A DNA stretch of 64,000 nt, taken from contig JAAXWO010000001.1 in NCBI GenBank assembly GCA_013334965.1, positions 62,001 through 126,000 of the forward strand. Reading direction: 5' to 3'. A program made the translations under genes and the position numbers. The DNA comes from Chlorobiaceae bacterium (GTDB taxonomy: Bacteria > Bacteroidota > Chlorobiia > Chlorobiales > Chlorobiaceae). Below are positions 44,901 through 53,255 of the stretch, piece after piece (position 1 is the stretch's first letter; each line of letters opens with the position of its first letter). The notes under the pieces were generated by a model, which did not search any database, was not told the DNA's origin, and was given only the letters and a program-made list of their open reading frames with translations.

Positions 44901-45095
44901 TGTGAGATTCTCGTGAAACACAGGAAAGTTCATTTCTGGGATGACGAAGATGCTCAGAACCAGGCTATAAACGAAATTGACGATTACCTCTACGATGAAC
45001 TGAAAATCAGCAGAGGGTTCGCCTTGTCTGTTGATGAGATGGACGAGATCATTGCCAAAGTCATGCTGGTGGCCAGGCACAGAAGTCATGGATAA
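41898..45095 (+). CDS. hsdR: Type I restriction endonuclease subunit R
   Basis: The 1065-residue protein has an N-terminal PD-(D/E)xK nuclease domain (RPDIVLFVNGIPFCVIECKS) and a superfamily 2 translocase. The latter has Walker A TQGSGKSLTM, DEAD-type box VDESHRTQFG, motif III LGFTGTPLL and motif VI-like LLQAIARVNRIHEGK. The C-terminal HsdM/S-contacting region follows. It translocates DNA in an ATP-dependent way and cuts at a distance from unmethylated sites. All motifs are intact, so restriction is probably functional. It overlaps rhuM and the YgjP-like gene by 8 bases each. Confidence 0.96.
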   Translation: MSDFQTNEQYLSQIPALQLLTGLGYEYLTPAEALRERQQRTSNVLLENILRSQLKEINRIRYKGSEYLFSEENIQSAIQKLKNIKYDGLLRTNEAVYDLITLGTAMEQAIEGDSKSFNLNYIDWRNPDRNSFHVTVEFSVERSRSTETTRPDIVLFVNGIPFCVIECKSPTTEIDQAVSQSIRNQNDDFIPKLFVYTQLLLALNKNSSMYATTGTAVKFWSVWKEFGKDQAGVPSKMLTTLKQKPLSDELRKKISNTFHCQLPEVQSQLVTPQDEALYSLCRPERLLELAWKFTVFDGGFRKIARYQQYFVVKSTLNRVKQYNNSGTRKGGVIWHTQGSGKSLTMVMLARNLALDPEIQNPRIVLVTDRDDLDRQLGNTFAACGLEANRATSGRNLLELVSEKRSGIVTTLIHKFDKAFSISKYRDDSPDIFILVDESHRTQFGSFAARMRQMFPHACYLGFTGTPLLKKEKNNFTRFGKLVEPHYSISQAVEDGAVVPLLYEGRHVEMTQNKAAVDLWFERHTQGLTREQQADLKRKYARAEMLNKTDQVIFMRAFDISEHFRANWQGTGFKAQLVSPNKASALKYHACLNEIGVVSSEVLISPPDMREGFEETDDEPRDEVVKFWQKMMKRYGSEEEYTKQLINQFKHGSDPEILIVVDKLLTGFDAPRNAVLYLCRVLKEHTLLQAIARVNRIHEGKEFGFIVDYANVLGELDKALTMYSAFEGFDEADLAGTLTSINSEIEKLPTRYSDLWDLFKTVKNSYDEEAYELLLADDELRAEFYRRLTEFGKSLAIALSSEKFLEETAEQMLSRYKTDLRKFQSLRASVQLRYAESVDYREYEPKIRKLLDTHIQADEVIQLNEPVNIFDDHMFNQVKEEQGVYRKGKTTASRADTIAHATKKAITERMDEDPAFYQKFSRLIQQAIEDFRAKRISDLEYLHKVVDIRNNVVGKVHDDVPDTLAGNEDAMAYYGVLKPFLEKQDQDAQVLESAASCMAVAICEILVKHRKVHFWDDEDAQNQAINEIDDYLYDELKISRGFALSVDEMDEIIAKVMLVARHRSHG

Positions 45096-45825
45096 TCGGG
45101 CATGTTGTATGAATGAGATTGATGGCTTTCAACTGAAATACGGCGGGAGGACTATCGAATACAATCTGTTGTATTGCGACAGAAAGACCATGGAAATTGC
45201 AGTTCTTCCTGACTGTTCAGTCATCGTGAAAGCTCCGCTTGACGCCGGTATGGATTTGATTGAAAGCAGGTTGGCAAAGAGAGCGCGATGGATTGTGCGG
45301 CAGATGAACTACTTCGGGCAGTTTAACCCCAAAACGCCCGAGCGTTGCTATGTCTCAGGAGAGACCCATTTGTACCTTGGTCGGCAATACCGTTTGAAAA
45401 TCGTTCAAGGTACAGAGAATACGGTCAAACTGACCCGTGGTTATTTCCTTGTGACCACAAAAGATATGCTGGGTTCTGATGTTGCAGGAAAGCTTATGGA
45501 AAAGTGGTATCTGGAAAAAGCAAAGGAGCAATTCAAGGAAAGCCTTGATCGTTGCCTGGTAAAGTTGAAGGAATATCCGGTTGTCAGACCTCATGTATCG
45601 ATAAAGCGAATGCAGAAACGGTGGGGAAGTTTGTCAGACAAAGGAACCATGACGCTCAACAGGGATTTGATCCGGGCACCCCGGGAGTGCATTGACTATG
45701 TTGTTACCCATGAGTTGTGTCATCAGCTATGCCGGGATCACAGTTCCGACTTCTATAATTTGCTCGATGCCGTTATCCCTGGTTGGCAAAAGGTCAAGCA
45801 CCGGCTTGAACTCAGCATGATATGA
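45088..45825 (+). CDS. YgjP-like zinc metallopeptidase (DUF45)
   Basis: From the ATG at 45088 it is 245 residues. The zinc motif HELCHQLCRDHSSDF (HExxH plus a third ligand) lies at about residue 205, preceded by the RWGSLSDKGTMTLNRDLI strand pair typical of DUF45/YgjP proteins. Genes of this type often close type I operons, suggesting a regulatory proteolytic role that is not proven. The first 20 residues of the track ORF overlap hsdR. ATGGATAA is shared with the hsdR stop. Confidence 0.88.
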   Translation: MDNRACCMNEIDGFQLKYGGRTIEYNLLYCDRKTMEIAVLPDCSVIVKAPLDAGMDLIESRLAKRARWIVRQMNYFGQFNPKTPERCYVSGETHLYLGRQYRLKIVQGTENTVKLTRGYFLVTTKDMLGSDVAGKLMEKWYLEKAKEQFKESLDRCLVKLKEYPVVRPHVSIKRMQKRWGSLSDKGTMTLNRDLIRAPRECIDYVVTHELCHQLCRDHSSDFYNLLDAVIPGWQKVKHRLELSMI

Positions 45826-45999
45826 AGGACCAAAAGGACGAAGAGCAGGAGTGTCTTTTCGGGGGGTTGAGTTTTTGGTTTGCTGATGATATGTACAAGG
45901 TTCCCGAGATAAGAGGGACTTAAAGGACCAAAAGGACAAGAGAAAATATTCTTCTCTTCGCCCTTGAGTCCTTTAAGTCCCTTTCGTCCTTTTGGTCCC
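45824..45999. repeat. AAGGAC-rich nested inverted repeats at the island end
   Basis: The AAGGACC-AAAAGGAC block occurs at 45824 and again at 45923. GGGACTTAAAGGAC (45915-45928) is matched exactly by its complement GTCCTTTAAGTCCC (45968-45981). GGACCAAAAGGAC (45925-45937) is matched by GTCCTTTTGGTCC (45986-45998). The two perfect inverted repeats overlap. They sit between the converging YgjP-like and hydA genes and may terminate both or mark the island junction. Confidence 0.8.
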
Positions 46000-46013
46000 T
46001 TGAGTTATTGCCT

Positions 46014-47288
46014 TCAATGCACCGAGCACGAAATGCAGGGATCGTAGGATCTCACCAGCATCACGCAGAGTTTTTCTGTCTCCTGTTCGCTCTTGCCTTC
46101 CGCAAGCGCCTGTTCGGCCAGGGCGTGCAGGTCGTAGTGGATGTTGGCGTTGTTCTGTGTGGTCGGGATGATGCAGTCGGCCTTGATGACCTTGCCCTCA
46201 TCGTCGGTTTCCATGTGGTGGTAGAGAATTCCCCTTGGGGCCTCCACGGCTCCGGTGGCCGATCCAGCTTTCGGTTTGTATGAAACCCTGATGTCGCGCA
46301 GTTCGTCATCGAGCAGCCAGTTGATGAGCGTATCGGCCTCCTCGATGATCTGGTGGCACTCCACGAGCTGGGCGACGTTGTTCATGAAGGGGTTGTGACA
46401 GACCGGTTCCAGCCCGAAAGCTGCGGCAGCCGCTTTCGCGCCTGGAAGGAGAAGGTCGTAATTGTTGTTGAATCGCGCCAGTGAGCCTGCTGCCGAAGAC
46501 TGCCTGCTCAGTTTCGTGAACTTCGAGGTCGAGAAATCGGTCAGGTACTCGTTGGTCATCTCCAGGTAATCGTTTTCGTCGCGGACGACGCCGTCTGTTG
46601 AAACCAGATCTCCGCCGATGTATGGGTAGCTCTTGCCGTCATGCAGCGAGATGAATTCGGTTTCACGCACGAAGTCCGGCAGGGTGAGCGTCCTGAAAAA
46701 TGCCGTCGTTTTTTCGAGTGCGGGCCTGCATTCGGCGATCTTCGTCTTGAGCTCCAGAAGCCGTTGTTTCGACGGCGCCTTGCTCAAACCGCCGAGCACG
46801 AGGCTGACCGGGTGGGTGCAGCGTCCACAGGTGGCGATGCTCAGCGCGTTGCCGAGCTCCTTGAGCATGAGGCCTGCCTGTACGATCTCCGGGTGCGATT
46901 GCATGATCGGCAATGCGCTCGGTGCGTTCAGGAAGTCGGGGGCGGCAAGGAAGAACAGGTGAAGCGCATGGCTCGACAGGGTCTCCCCGTGCATGGCAAG
47001 GAGCCTGATGATCCTTGCTGTTTCAGGCGGAGTGATCTCCATGGCGCGTTCGAGCGCCCGGATGCTTGCCAGCGTATGGCTGATGGAGCAGATGCCGCAG
47101 ATCCTCGATGTCAGGAAGGGCGCCCTTTCTGCGCTGATGCCCTTGATCATCGCTTCGAAGAACCTCGGGGTTTCGATTACGGCCCATTTCGCTTCGGTGA
47201 GCCGTCCCTCCCTGACCGCGATGTGGATGTTTCCATGCCCTTCGACCCTGGTCAGGTGGCGGATATCGATGTTGAAATCAACGTTCAT
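46014..47288 (-). CDS. hydA: Type 3b NiFe hydrogenase (sulfhydrogenase) large subunit
   Basis: The 424-residue catalytic subunit has the L1 motif RICGIC near residue 62 and the L2 motif DPCISCSVH at its very end. Their four cysteines bind the NiFe centre. The protein stops at that His (codons GTG CAT TGA), so the C-terminal extension that a maturation protease normally removes is absent. In the sulfhydrogenase complex HydA and HydD bind H2 while HydG and HydB exchange electrons with NAD(P)H and polysulfide. It overlaps hydD by 4 bases (ATGA). Confidence 0.94.
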   Translation of the reverse strand: MNVDFNIDIRHLTRVEGHGNIHIAVREGRLTEAKWAVIETPRFFEAMIKGISAERAPFLTSRICGICSISHTLASIRALERAMEITPPETARIIRLLAMHGETLSSHALHLFFLAAPDFLNAPSALPIMQSHPEIVQAGLMLKELGNALSIATCGRCTHPVSLVLGGLSKAPSKQRLLELKTKIAECRPALEKTTAFFRTLTLPDFVRETEFISLHDGKSYPYIGGDLVSTDGVVRDENDYLEMTNEYLTDFSTSKFTKLSRQSSAAGSLARFNNNYDLLLPGAKAAAAAFGLEPVCHNPFMNNVAQLVECHQIIEEADTLINWLLDDELRDIRVSYKPKAGSATGAVEAPRGILYHHMETDDEGKVIKADCIIPTTQNNANIHYDLHALAEQALAEGKSEQETEKLCVMLVRSYDPCISCSVH

Positions 47289-48043
47289 GTGTCAAGGTAT
47301 TCTGCGAACCCGTTGTAGAATGAAAGTTTTTCCCTCATGTCGGCAATGCTGAGCTGTTTGTCCTTGACCAGCTGCTTGAACGAGGCGAAGTTGATGTCAT
47401 CTGCCGGACCCCGGCAGCCGAGGCAGGGGGTTTTTCCGGTAGGACATACCGCATCGCAACCGGCCCTCGAAATCGGCCCGAGGCAAATTTCGCCAAGGTC
47501 GAAGAGGCAGGTGTTGAGTTTCTGCTTGCAGTCCACGCAGACCGGGTATTTCGGCAGGCTGACCTGCGAGCGTGTGACCACGCCGATCACAATCCTTTCG
47601 ACCTCCTCTTTGGATACCGGGCAGCCGGGGATCGACAGATCGACCTGGACGATGTCGCTGATCTTCATGGAGGGCATCGTGTCGATCGTTTTGCCGTCAT
47701 AGACCTCGCGGATCGCTTCATCCTGCGGAATACGGTTCTTGAGGTTGTTGACTCCGCCGAAACAGGCGCAGCTTCCGAAGGCGATGAGGACCGTTGCCTG
47801 TGCCCGGATCGCCTTGAGCCGGTCGATCTCGTCGCTGCGGGTGATGCTGCCTTCGACCAGGGCGATGTCATAGTCGTTGTGCCGCTCCGAGGAGATCTCC
47901 CTGAAGTTGCGGATGTCGAGCAGGTTGAGGAAGTCCGGAAGGGTCGACTCTTTGTTGGCCAGTTGCAGCTGGCACCCTTCGCAGCAGGTGAAGTCGAACG
48001 AGCCGACCTTCACCTTATCCATTTTAAAGCCGAGATGGTTCAT
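47285..48043 (-). CDS. hydD: Type 3b NiFe hydrogenase small subunit
   Basis: The 252-residue subunit has [11 protein letters not shown] at the start, FGSCACFGG, and the C-terminal cluster region [20 protein letters not shown]. These Cys sets fit three iron-sulfur clusters passing electrons from the NiFe site. There is no twin-arginine signal, so the enzyme is cytoplasmic. It lies between hydG (10 bases) and hydA (4-base overlap). Confidence 0.93.
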   Translation of the reverse strand: MNHLGFKMDKVKVGSFDFTCCEGCQLQLANKESTLPDFLNLLDIRNFREISSERHNDYDIALVEGSITRSDEIDRLKAIRAQATVLIAFGSCACFGGVNNLKNRIPQDEAIREVYDGKTIDTMPSMKISDIVQVDLSIPGCPVSKEEVERIVIGVVTRSQVSLPKYPVCVDCKQKLNTCLFDLGEICLGPISRAGCDAVCPTGKTPCLGCRGPADDINFASFKQLVKDKQLSIADMREKLSFYNGFAEYLDT

Positions 48044-48053
48044 GAGTGTTTTG

Positions 48054-48971
48054 CTATATCGCTTCCTTGAGGTTCATGACCGACCAGTAGTCGAACACCG
48101 GTCCGTCCAGGCAGGTGAAGGTAGAGCCGACCATGCAGCGGCAGCACTTGCCCATGCCGCAGTGCATCCTGCGCTCAAGCGACACGAACATCCGGTTCAT
48201 CGGGATGCCCATGCGGTCGAGGTGGCTGCAGACGAACTTGAACATGACCGGCGGGCCGCAGACGATGGCGTAGGTCTCCTTGGGGTTGAAGCTGAATTCG
48301 TCGAGCAGGGCGGTGATCATGCCGCTCCGGCCTGTCCATGACTGATCTGGTTTTTCGACGATGGTGCGCATCTGTACGTGGCTCACTTTCTGCCACTCCT
48401 CGAACTGGTAGGTGAAGAGCATCTGCGACGGCTCTTTGGCACCGTACAGCAGGAAAACCTCCTTGTACCTGTCGCGATGGTCGTTGATCCAGAAGAGGGG
48501 GGCGCGCATCGGGGCTATACCGAGTCCGCCGGCGATCAGGAGGACGTTCTTGCCCTGCATTTCGGCCATCGGGAAGGCGGTTCCGAACGGCCCCCTGACG
48601 GAGACGAAAGCTCCCTGGCGAGCTTCGAAGAGCGCTGAGGTGACATGGCCCGCCTTGCGGATGCAAAGCTCGATGAACTCGTGGTTGCTGGTCGAACTCG
48701 AAATCGAGATCGGAGCTTCGCCATATCCCGGCACTTCGAGCATGAGGAACTGCCCCGGCCTGAAGTTGAACACCTCACGTTCGAGCGGATCGACGATTCG
48801 GAGCTGGAACACCCTTTCGTGGCTTGAGAGCGGCACGATGTTCGTTATCCGGCACTTGTACCCCTTGTCGGTGATCATGACCTCGGACTTTTTCTGGAAG
48901 TCCGGGATCCGGCCGGCGAACGGCTCGAGGTTCAGGTTTTGCTCGGGGATGGTAAAACGCATGTCAGGCAT
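48054..48971 (-). CDS. hydG: Type 3b hydrogenase flavoprotein (NAD(P)-binding) subunit
   Basis: This ferredoxin-NADP-reductase-like protein has FAD-side [25 protein letters not shown](P)-side [13 protein letters not shown] and the C-terminal 2Fe-2S motif [11 protein letters not shown]. The start is the ATG at 48971 (MPDMRFTIP), giving 305 residues. The longer track ORF runs through hydB in another frame. Even so, the two genes overlap by about 40 bases, an unusually long coupling overlap. It connects NAD(P)H with the hydrogenase core. Confidence 0.9.
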   Translation of the reverse strand: MPDMRFTIPEQNLNLEPFAGRIPDFQKKSEVMITDKGYKCRITNIVPLSSHERVFQLRIVDPLEREVFNFRPGQFLMLEVPGYGEAPISISSSTSNHEFIELCIRKAGHVTSALFEARQGAFVSVRGPFGTAFPMAEMQGKNVLLIAGGLGIAPMRAPLFWINDHRDRYKEVFLLYGAKEPSQMLFTYQFEEWQKVSHVQMRTIVEKPDQSWTGRSGMITALLDEFSFNPKETYAIVCGPPVMFKFVCSHLDRMGIPMNRMFVSLERRMHCGMGKCCRCMVGSTFTCLDGPVFDYWSVMNLKEAI

Positions 48972-50011
48972 GATTCTCGCTCCAGTCTGAGGTCGTTTAT
49001 GACGTCTTTCGGGTTGATGTCTGCAAGGCATGCCCGCCCGCAGCGGTTGCATCCTACGCAGATCTGCTGGTTGTCGTTGGCCGCGAACCCACGGTAATGG
49101 TGGTAGTAGCGGTACTTGAGCCTGTCGCCGTTCTTTGGCCTGAAGTTGTGGCCGCCGGTGACCTGCGCGAAATCGACCAGGTTGCACGAGTAGAGATGGT
49201 TCTGCCGTGTCGAGCCTTCGAGGTCGATATCGAAACGCTCTTCGACGCTGTAGCAGTAGCAGGTGGGGCAGACCATCGCACAGGTTCCGCAGCTGAGGCA
49301 CTTGTCGCCCCATTTCTGCCAGATCGGGGAGTCGAATTCGATGTCGAGGAAGCAGGGCAGTCCCGATACCTCGATCTTGGTTTCAAAACTGTGCTTGATA
49401 TCCTTGCGCCGTTCGATCAGGCGGCAGTTGTCTTCGTACGTCGGCTCCTGGAGCTCGAACTCTTTCAGGAAGCTGTAGGCTTTCGAGGAGTTGATCGACA
49501 GGTAGTAGCTCTCGCCGATATCCGAACAGAAGAGGTTGAAGCCGTGGTTGACCGTGTGCCTGTTCATCGAATGGCAGAAGCAGTCCGGCAGGGGCAGGTG
49601 GTCCATGCCGATGATGAAGTTGTTCTTGCGACGGGCCAGGTAGTAGGGAGAGGGATAGGCACCATGGAGCATCACGTCGTCGAGGATGTTGATCGCGTTG
49701 ATGTCGCAGGGCCTGAGCCCGATAAGGATGGTCGGGGGGGCTTCGTAATTTACCTCCTGTTCCCAGTTGCCATCGGTGAAGTTGAAGTGTGAGAGCTCGT
49801 CGCGGTAAGGCAGGAAGAAGTGCTTGGCGGATGAGTGGGTGACCGTGTAGTCGAAATCGATTTCGGCGGCGGATTTTACCGGCATGAACTGGTAGATCGG
49901 TTTGCCGTTGCTCCCTGTGTCGACCTTCTGCGGTCCGTAAGCCCTGTTCTCCTTGACGATGGCGTCGATGAAAGCCCTGAATTCGGTTTTCGATATGACC
50001 TTGTAGATCAT
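48932..50011 (-). CDS. hydB: Type 3b hydrogenase iron-sulfur subunit
   Basis: The 359-residue beta subunit has two ferredoxin-like 4Fe-4S motifs, [16 protein letters not shown] and [11 protein letters not shown], in the C-terminal third. Upstream is a long domain with [18 protein letters not shown]. It passes electrons between HydG and the catalytic pair and is thought to form the sulfur-reducing side. It is the first gene of the operon hydB-hydG-hydD-hydA. Confidence 0.92.
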   Translation of the reverse strand: MIYKVISKTEFRAFIDAIVKENRAYGPQKVDTGSNGKPIYQFMPVKSAAEIDFDYTVTHSSAKHFFLPYRDELSHFNFTDGNWEQEVNYEAPPTILIGLRPCDINAINILDDVMLHGAYPSPYYLARRKNNFIIGMDHLPLPDCFCHSMNRHTVNHGFNLFCSDIGESYYLSINSSKAYSFLKEFELQEPTYEDNCRLIERRKDIKHSFETKIEVSGLPCFLDIEFDSPIWQKWGDKCLSCGTCAMVCPTCYCYSVEERFDIDLEGSTRQNHLYSCNLVDFAQVTGGHNFRPKNGDRLKYRYYHHYRGFAANDNQQICVGCNRCGRACLADINPKDVINDLRLERESCLTCVLPSPSKT

Positions 50012-50219
50012 GGGATCCCTCCGGTTTCACGACAATAGATGGAACTGCCCTGAGGCACGGGCGCTTTCCTGTCGTGGAGGGACGGTAATTCTGCGTCATC
50101 GAACCGTCGCGGCGGCGGGAGGGCGCCTTTGCGATTTTACAATTTTATAAATGTACGCAAATGCACTCCAAAATAATGCATCAATCGCCATGTTTTCGAG
50201 ACCCGGAATTGCCGGATCG

Positions 50220-51503
50220 TCAATTTTTTTTCAGGAGATAGACCTTGTCGTTCCTTCTGACCCGTCCACATCTGACCGTGAAGAGATCTCCCTGCACCAC
50301 CTGTTCTACCGGTGCGTTATCGATGTAGAACTCGGCATCTGCCACGGTGACCAGCCCTGACGCGGGCCCCTGGATCGAGAGGGTCTCTCCGGCCTCAAAC
50401 CCCTGCGGGGCGTGCACCAGGATCTCCGCGACGCCTGCCTTCGGGAAATACTTTCTGACTATGCCCAGGTAGACCTTTGTTTCCGTCGCCTCCGAGCCGG
50501 GGAATTTCGTCCATTCGCTTGCCGGGCGCCCGAAGTAGAAGCCGTTGGAGAATCCCCTGTTGTAGACCTTTGCGAGCTCTTTCTCAAGATCGGCCGAAAA
50601 CTCGCAGTACGATTTCCTGAAGCCTGCTTCGTCGCGATGGGCCGCGATGAAGTCGATCGCCTTGCGGTAGCTCGCCGTGGTCGTGGACACATATTCGGGG
50701 CTCCGGTTCCTGCCTTCGATCTTGAATGCGCCGATACCGGCGTGGCAGAGCTGGTCCAGGAAGGTGATCGTGCAGAGGTCTTTCGGGCTCATGACATAGT
50801 CGGTGCCGATTTCGAGCTGGTGGTCCTCCTCGTCGTCGGTGATCAGGTAGGAGCGGCGGCAGGGTTGGAGGCACTCCCCGCGGTTGGCCGAGCGCCCGAA
50901 GAGCTCCTGCGAGATGAAGCAGCGTCCCGAGACGGCCACGCACATGGCGCCGTGTACGAAACACTCCATGGTGACCGGCAGCTTCTCTTCATCGATGCGG
51001 GCCGTGATCGACGCCGCCTGTTCGAGGGAGAGCTCCCGCGCCGGCACGATCATCGTCGCTCCCTGCGATGCGTAGAACCTGACGGCCTCGAAATTGCTCA
51101 CCGATGCCTGCGTCGAGAGGTGGATCGGCATGTCGTGCCTCCTGCAGGCAGCTATGACGGCCAGGTCCCAGCAGATCACGGCATCCACTCCGCCCTTTTT
51201 CGCGGCCGATACGATTTGGTCGATGACCTCGATCTCCTCATCGTAGACTATGGAATTCAGCGCAAGGTAGTTTTTTGCGCCGTGGCTGCGGCACAGCCTT
51301 GCGACGCCTCCGAAGTCGCCCGGCCCGAACCCTTTGCTCGAAGAGCGCATGTTGAAGCCTTCGGCCCCGAAATAGACGGCGTCGGCCCCGGCGTCGAGCG
51401 CAGCCCGCATCGAGGTCCAGTTTCCGGCAGGAGAGATGAGTTCAGGTCTGTTGCGTAATTTCGACACAGCTGCAGGGAATGGGTGAACGGTTAGAAACTT
51501 CAC
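50220..51503 (-). CDS. U32-family peptidase-like protein (TrhP-type)
   Basis: The N terminus has RPELISPAGNWTSMRAALDAGADAVYFG. The U32 signature ECFVHGAMCVAVSGRCFIS lies near residue 190 and Cys residues follow in NRGECLQPCRRSY. This set matches TrhP/YegQ, which prepares 5-hydroxyuridine in tRNA, and more distantly RlhA. The 427-residue length is close to TrhP. The start codon is GTG at 51503, and a start nearer RNRPEL is possible. Protease activity, implied by the family name, is doubtful in this group. Confidence 0.88.
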   Translation of the reverse strand: MKFLTVHPFPAAVSKLRNRPELISPAGNWTSMRAALDAGADAVYFGAEGFNMRSSSKGFGPGDFGGVARLCRSHGAKNYLALNSIVYDEEIEVIDQIVSAAKKGGVDAVICWDLAVIAACRRHDMPIHLSTQASVSNFEAVRFYASQGATMIVPARELSLEQAASITARIDEEKLPVTMECFVHGAMCVAVSGRCFISQELFGRSANRGECLQPCRRSYLITDDEEDHQLEIGTDYVMSPKDLCTITFLDQLCHAGIGAFKIEGRNRSPEYVSTTTASYRKAIDFIAAHRDEAGFRKSYCEFSADLEKELAKVYNRGFSNGFYFGRPASEWTKFPGSEATETKVYLGIVRKYFPKAGVAEILVHAPQGFEAGETLSIQGPASGLVTVADAEFYIDNAPVEQVVQGDLFTVRCGRVRRNDKVYLLKKN

Positions 51504-51581
51504 CGCGTTCGGCCAAGAACGGCGGAAACCGAATTATTCGTTATAATATGAGCAAAAATAATCAGTCACCCCGACATCACC

Positions 51582-52370
51582 ATGAATGAAAGATTGGCCT
51601 CCGGCCTTCTTGCCGGTCTATCCGGCGCGCTGATCACCGCCGAAGCCCTGCTGGTCTCCATATACGGGTTTCAGCCGGGAATAGTCCTGTTCTGCCTTTC
51701 GATCTATGCAGGGGCGGTTGGCTTCCTGTTTTCGATGCGTACCCTTCTGGACGAAAGAAGCGGCGGAGTCGAAAGCGTTTCTGAACGAAGGGCCAAGGCG
51801 ATGCAGGACCGTGGCATGAGCTCTATTCTCCAGGGTTATGACGTTGACGAAGAGTTCCTCGGCCGTGGACGGGGCGGAAGCAAGCCCACGTCGGCAAAGG
51901 CCGCCGGGCGATCCGCCGATGCAGGGGATCTGCCGCCTGACGACGAAGCCCTGAAGTCGGCAATTATCGCTTATGCCGGTATGGCCGGAGGTTTGGAGGG
52001 GCTGCGACAAACGCTCGAATCGATGGACGACTCCTCTTTCAGGACCATGGCCCGCAAGGCGGGGATTGCAGGCGTAACCAGGGAGCGTGCGATTGCCGTG
52101 GCGACTGGGCTTGCTGCCGGCGGGCAAACGGAACATGAGCATTCCCGGCCTCCGCTGGAGCTTTCCATTGACCGCGAAACCTTCGATGACTACATCCGGC
52201 GTGGGATGAACGAAGGGGACTCCTGTCCCGACGATGACGATTGCGTCGGTTATTCCATCGGACTCGATGCCGCAGGCCTGTCCGGTCTGCCGTCGGAGCC
52301 GCCGACCGATTTTTCCCACGATCCGAAGGCGATCTTTTCCAGGATCAACCGGCCGGGCGGCAGGCGATGA
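51582..52370 (+). CDS. Unknown protein with two N-terminal membrane helices
   Basis: I do not recognise this 262-residue protein. Residues ~5-28 (GLLAGLSGALITAEALLVSIYG) and ~33-52 (IVLFCLSIYAGAVGFLFS) are membrane helices. The rest is soluble and partly low complexity, with a helical segment EALKSAIIAYAGMAGGLEGLRQTLESM and an acidic SCPDDDDCVGY stretch. Its stop overlaps the start of the RNA methyltransferase gene by 4 bases, so the two are co-translated, though their functions need not be related. Confidence 0.6.
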   Translation: MNERLASGLLAGLSGALITAEALLVSIYGFQPGIVLFCLSIYAGAVGFLFSMRTLLDERSGGVESVSERRAKAMQDRGMSSILQGYDVDEEFLGRGRGGSKPTSAKAAGRSADAGDLPPDDEALKSAIIAYAGMAGGLEGLRQTLESMDDSSFRTMARKAGIAGVTRERAIAVATGLAAGGQTEHEHSRPPLELSIDRETFDDYIRRGMNEGDSCPDDDDCVGYSIGLDAAGLSGLPSEPPTDFSHDPKAIFSRINRPGGRR

Positions 52371-53161
52371 AAGGGCCGATTTATCCTCCGCTGAGCAAGG
52401 CGATGCTCAGTCGCCTGGTCAAGCTCGGCCAGAAAAAACATCGCGATATCGAAGGGATGTTCCTCGCAGAGGGAGTTCGCACGGTGAGCGAGCTGCTCGA
52501 CGGGTTGCCAGATCCTGGGCTGCTTCAGGCGCTCGTTCTCGAAGAACATGCCGTCGCCCGCATGAGCGGCCTGAAACGCTTCAAAGGGAAGGTGTTCATC
52601 GCCGATGCAGACTCCTTTTCGCGCCTGGCTCAGACCACGACGCCCCAGGGGGTGTGCGCGGCATTCAGGAAGCAGTCGGTCGCCAGATTCCAGCCGGCGT
52701 CCGGCCGATCGTTTGTCGTTGCGCTCGACGACGTCCAGGACCCCGGCAATGTCGGCACCATAATCCGCACCGCCGCCTGGTTCGGCGCGGATGCCGTCAT
52801 CTGCGGCGAGGGCACCGCCGATCCCTACAACGCCAAGTCGGTCAGGTCGAGCGCAGGCAGCATCCATGCCATCAGGATACTTTCCGTACCGAGCATCGCG
52901 AAGGAGCTGCAGCGACTGCAGGGCGAGGGGTTCATGGTGACGGCTGCGTCGCTTGACGGCAGCGATTACCGCAGTTTCGATGATTGGCCTCTCCGTAGGG
53001 CGCTGGTCATAGGCAACGAGGCGAACGGTATCAGCCCCGATGTGCTCGAACTGGCCGATCGCCTGCTCCTTATCCCCCATGCCGGAAGCGAACCGGCTGT
53101 TGAATCGCTGAACGCCTCTGTTTCGGCAGGCATCCTTATGGCCGGTCTGTCGTTCGTCTGA
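52367..53161 (+). CDS. SpoU/TrmH-family RNA 2'-O-methyltransferase
   Basis: From the ATG at 52367 it is 264 residues. An N-terminal RNA-binding domain (KKHRDIEGMFLAEGVRTVSELL) precedes the SPOUT knot: LDDVQDPGNVGTIIRTAAWFGAD, ALVIGNEANGI and the final HAGSEPAVESLNASVSAGILM. These are the TrmH SAM-binding motifs. It methylates the 2'-hydroxyl of an rRNA or tRNA nucleoside, and the site cannot be told from sequence. The earlier ORF start lies inside the preceding gene. Confidence 0.92.
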   Translation: MKGPIYPPLSKAMLSRLVKLGQKKHRDIEGMFLAEGVRTVSELLDGLPDPGLLQALVLEEHAVARMSGLKRFKGKVFIADADSFSRLAQTTTPQGVCAAFRKQSVARFQPASGRSFVVALDDVQDPGNVGTIIRTAAWFGADAVICGEGTADPYNAKSVRSSAGSIHAIRILSVPSIAKELQRLQGEGFMVTAASLDGSDYRSFDDWPLRRALVIGNEANGISPDVLELADRLLLIPHAGSEPAVESLNASVSAGILMAGLSFV

Positions 53162-53255
53162 TGGTTCTCCATTACCGTCGTCCCGATTTGTCGGGACTCC
53201 TGCATGTGAGAGGTTAACAACCAACCCCAAACCGGCCCGCCAAAAGGGAGAACGC

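Noticed and set aside
50412-51458. 348-codon plus-strand ORF opposite the U32 gene
   Set aside because: It is the shadow of a well supported U32-family gene.
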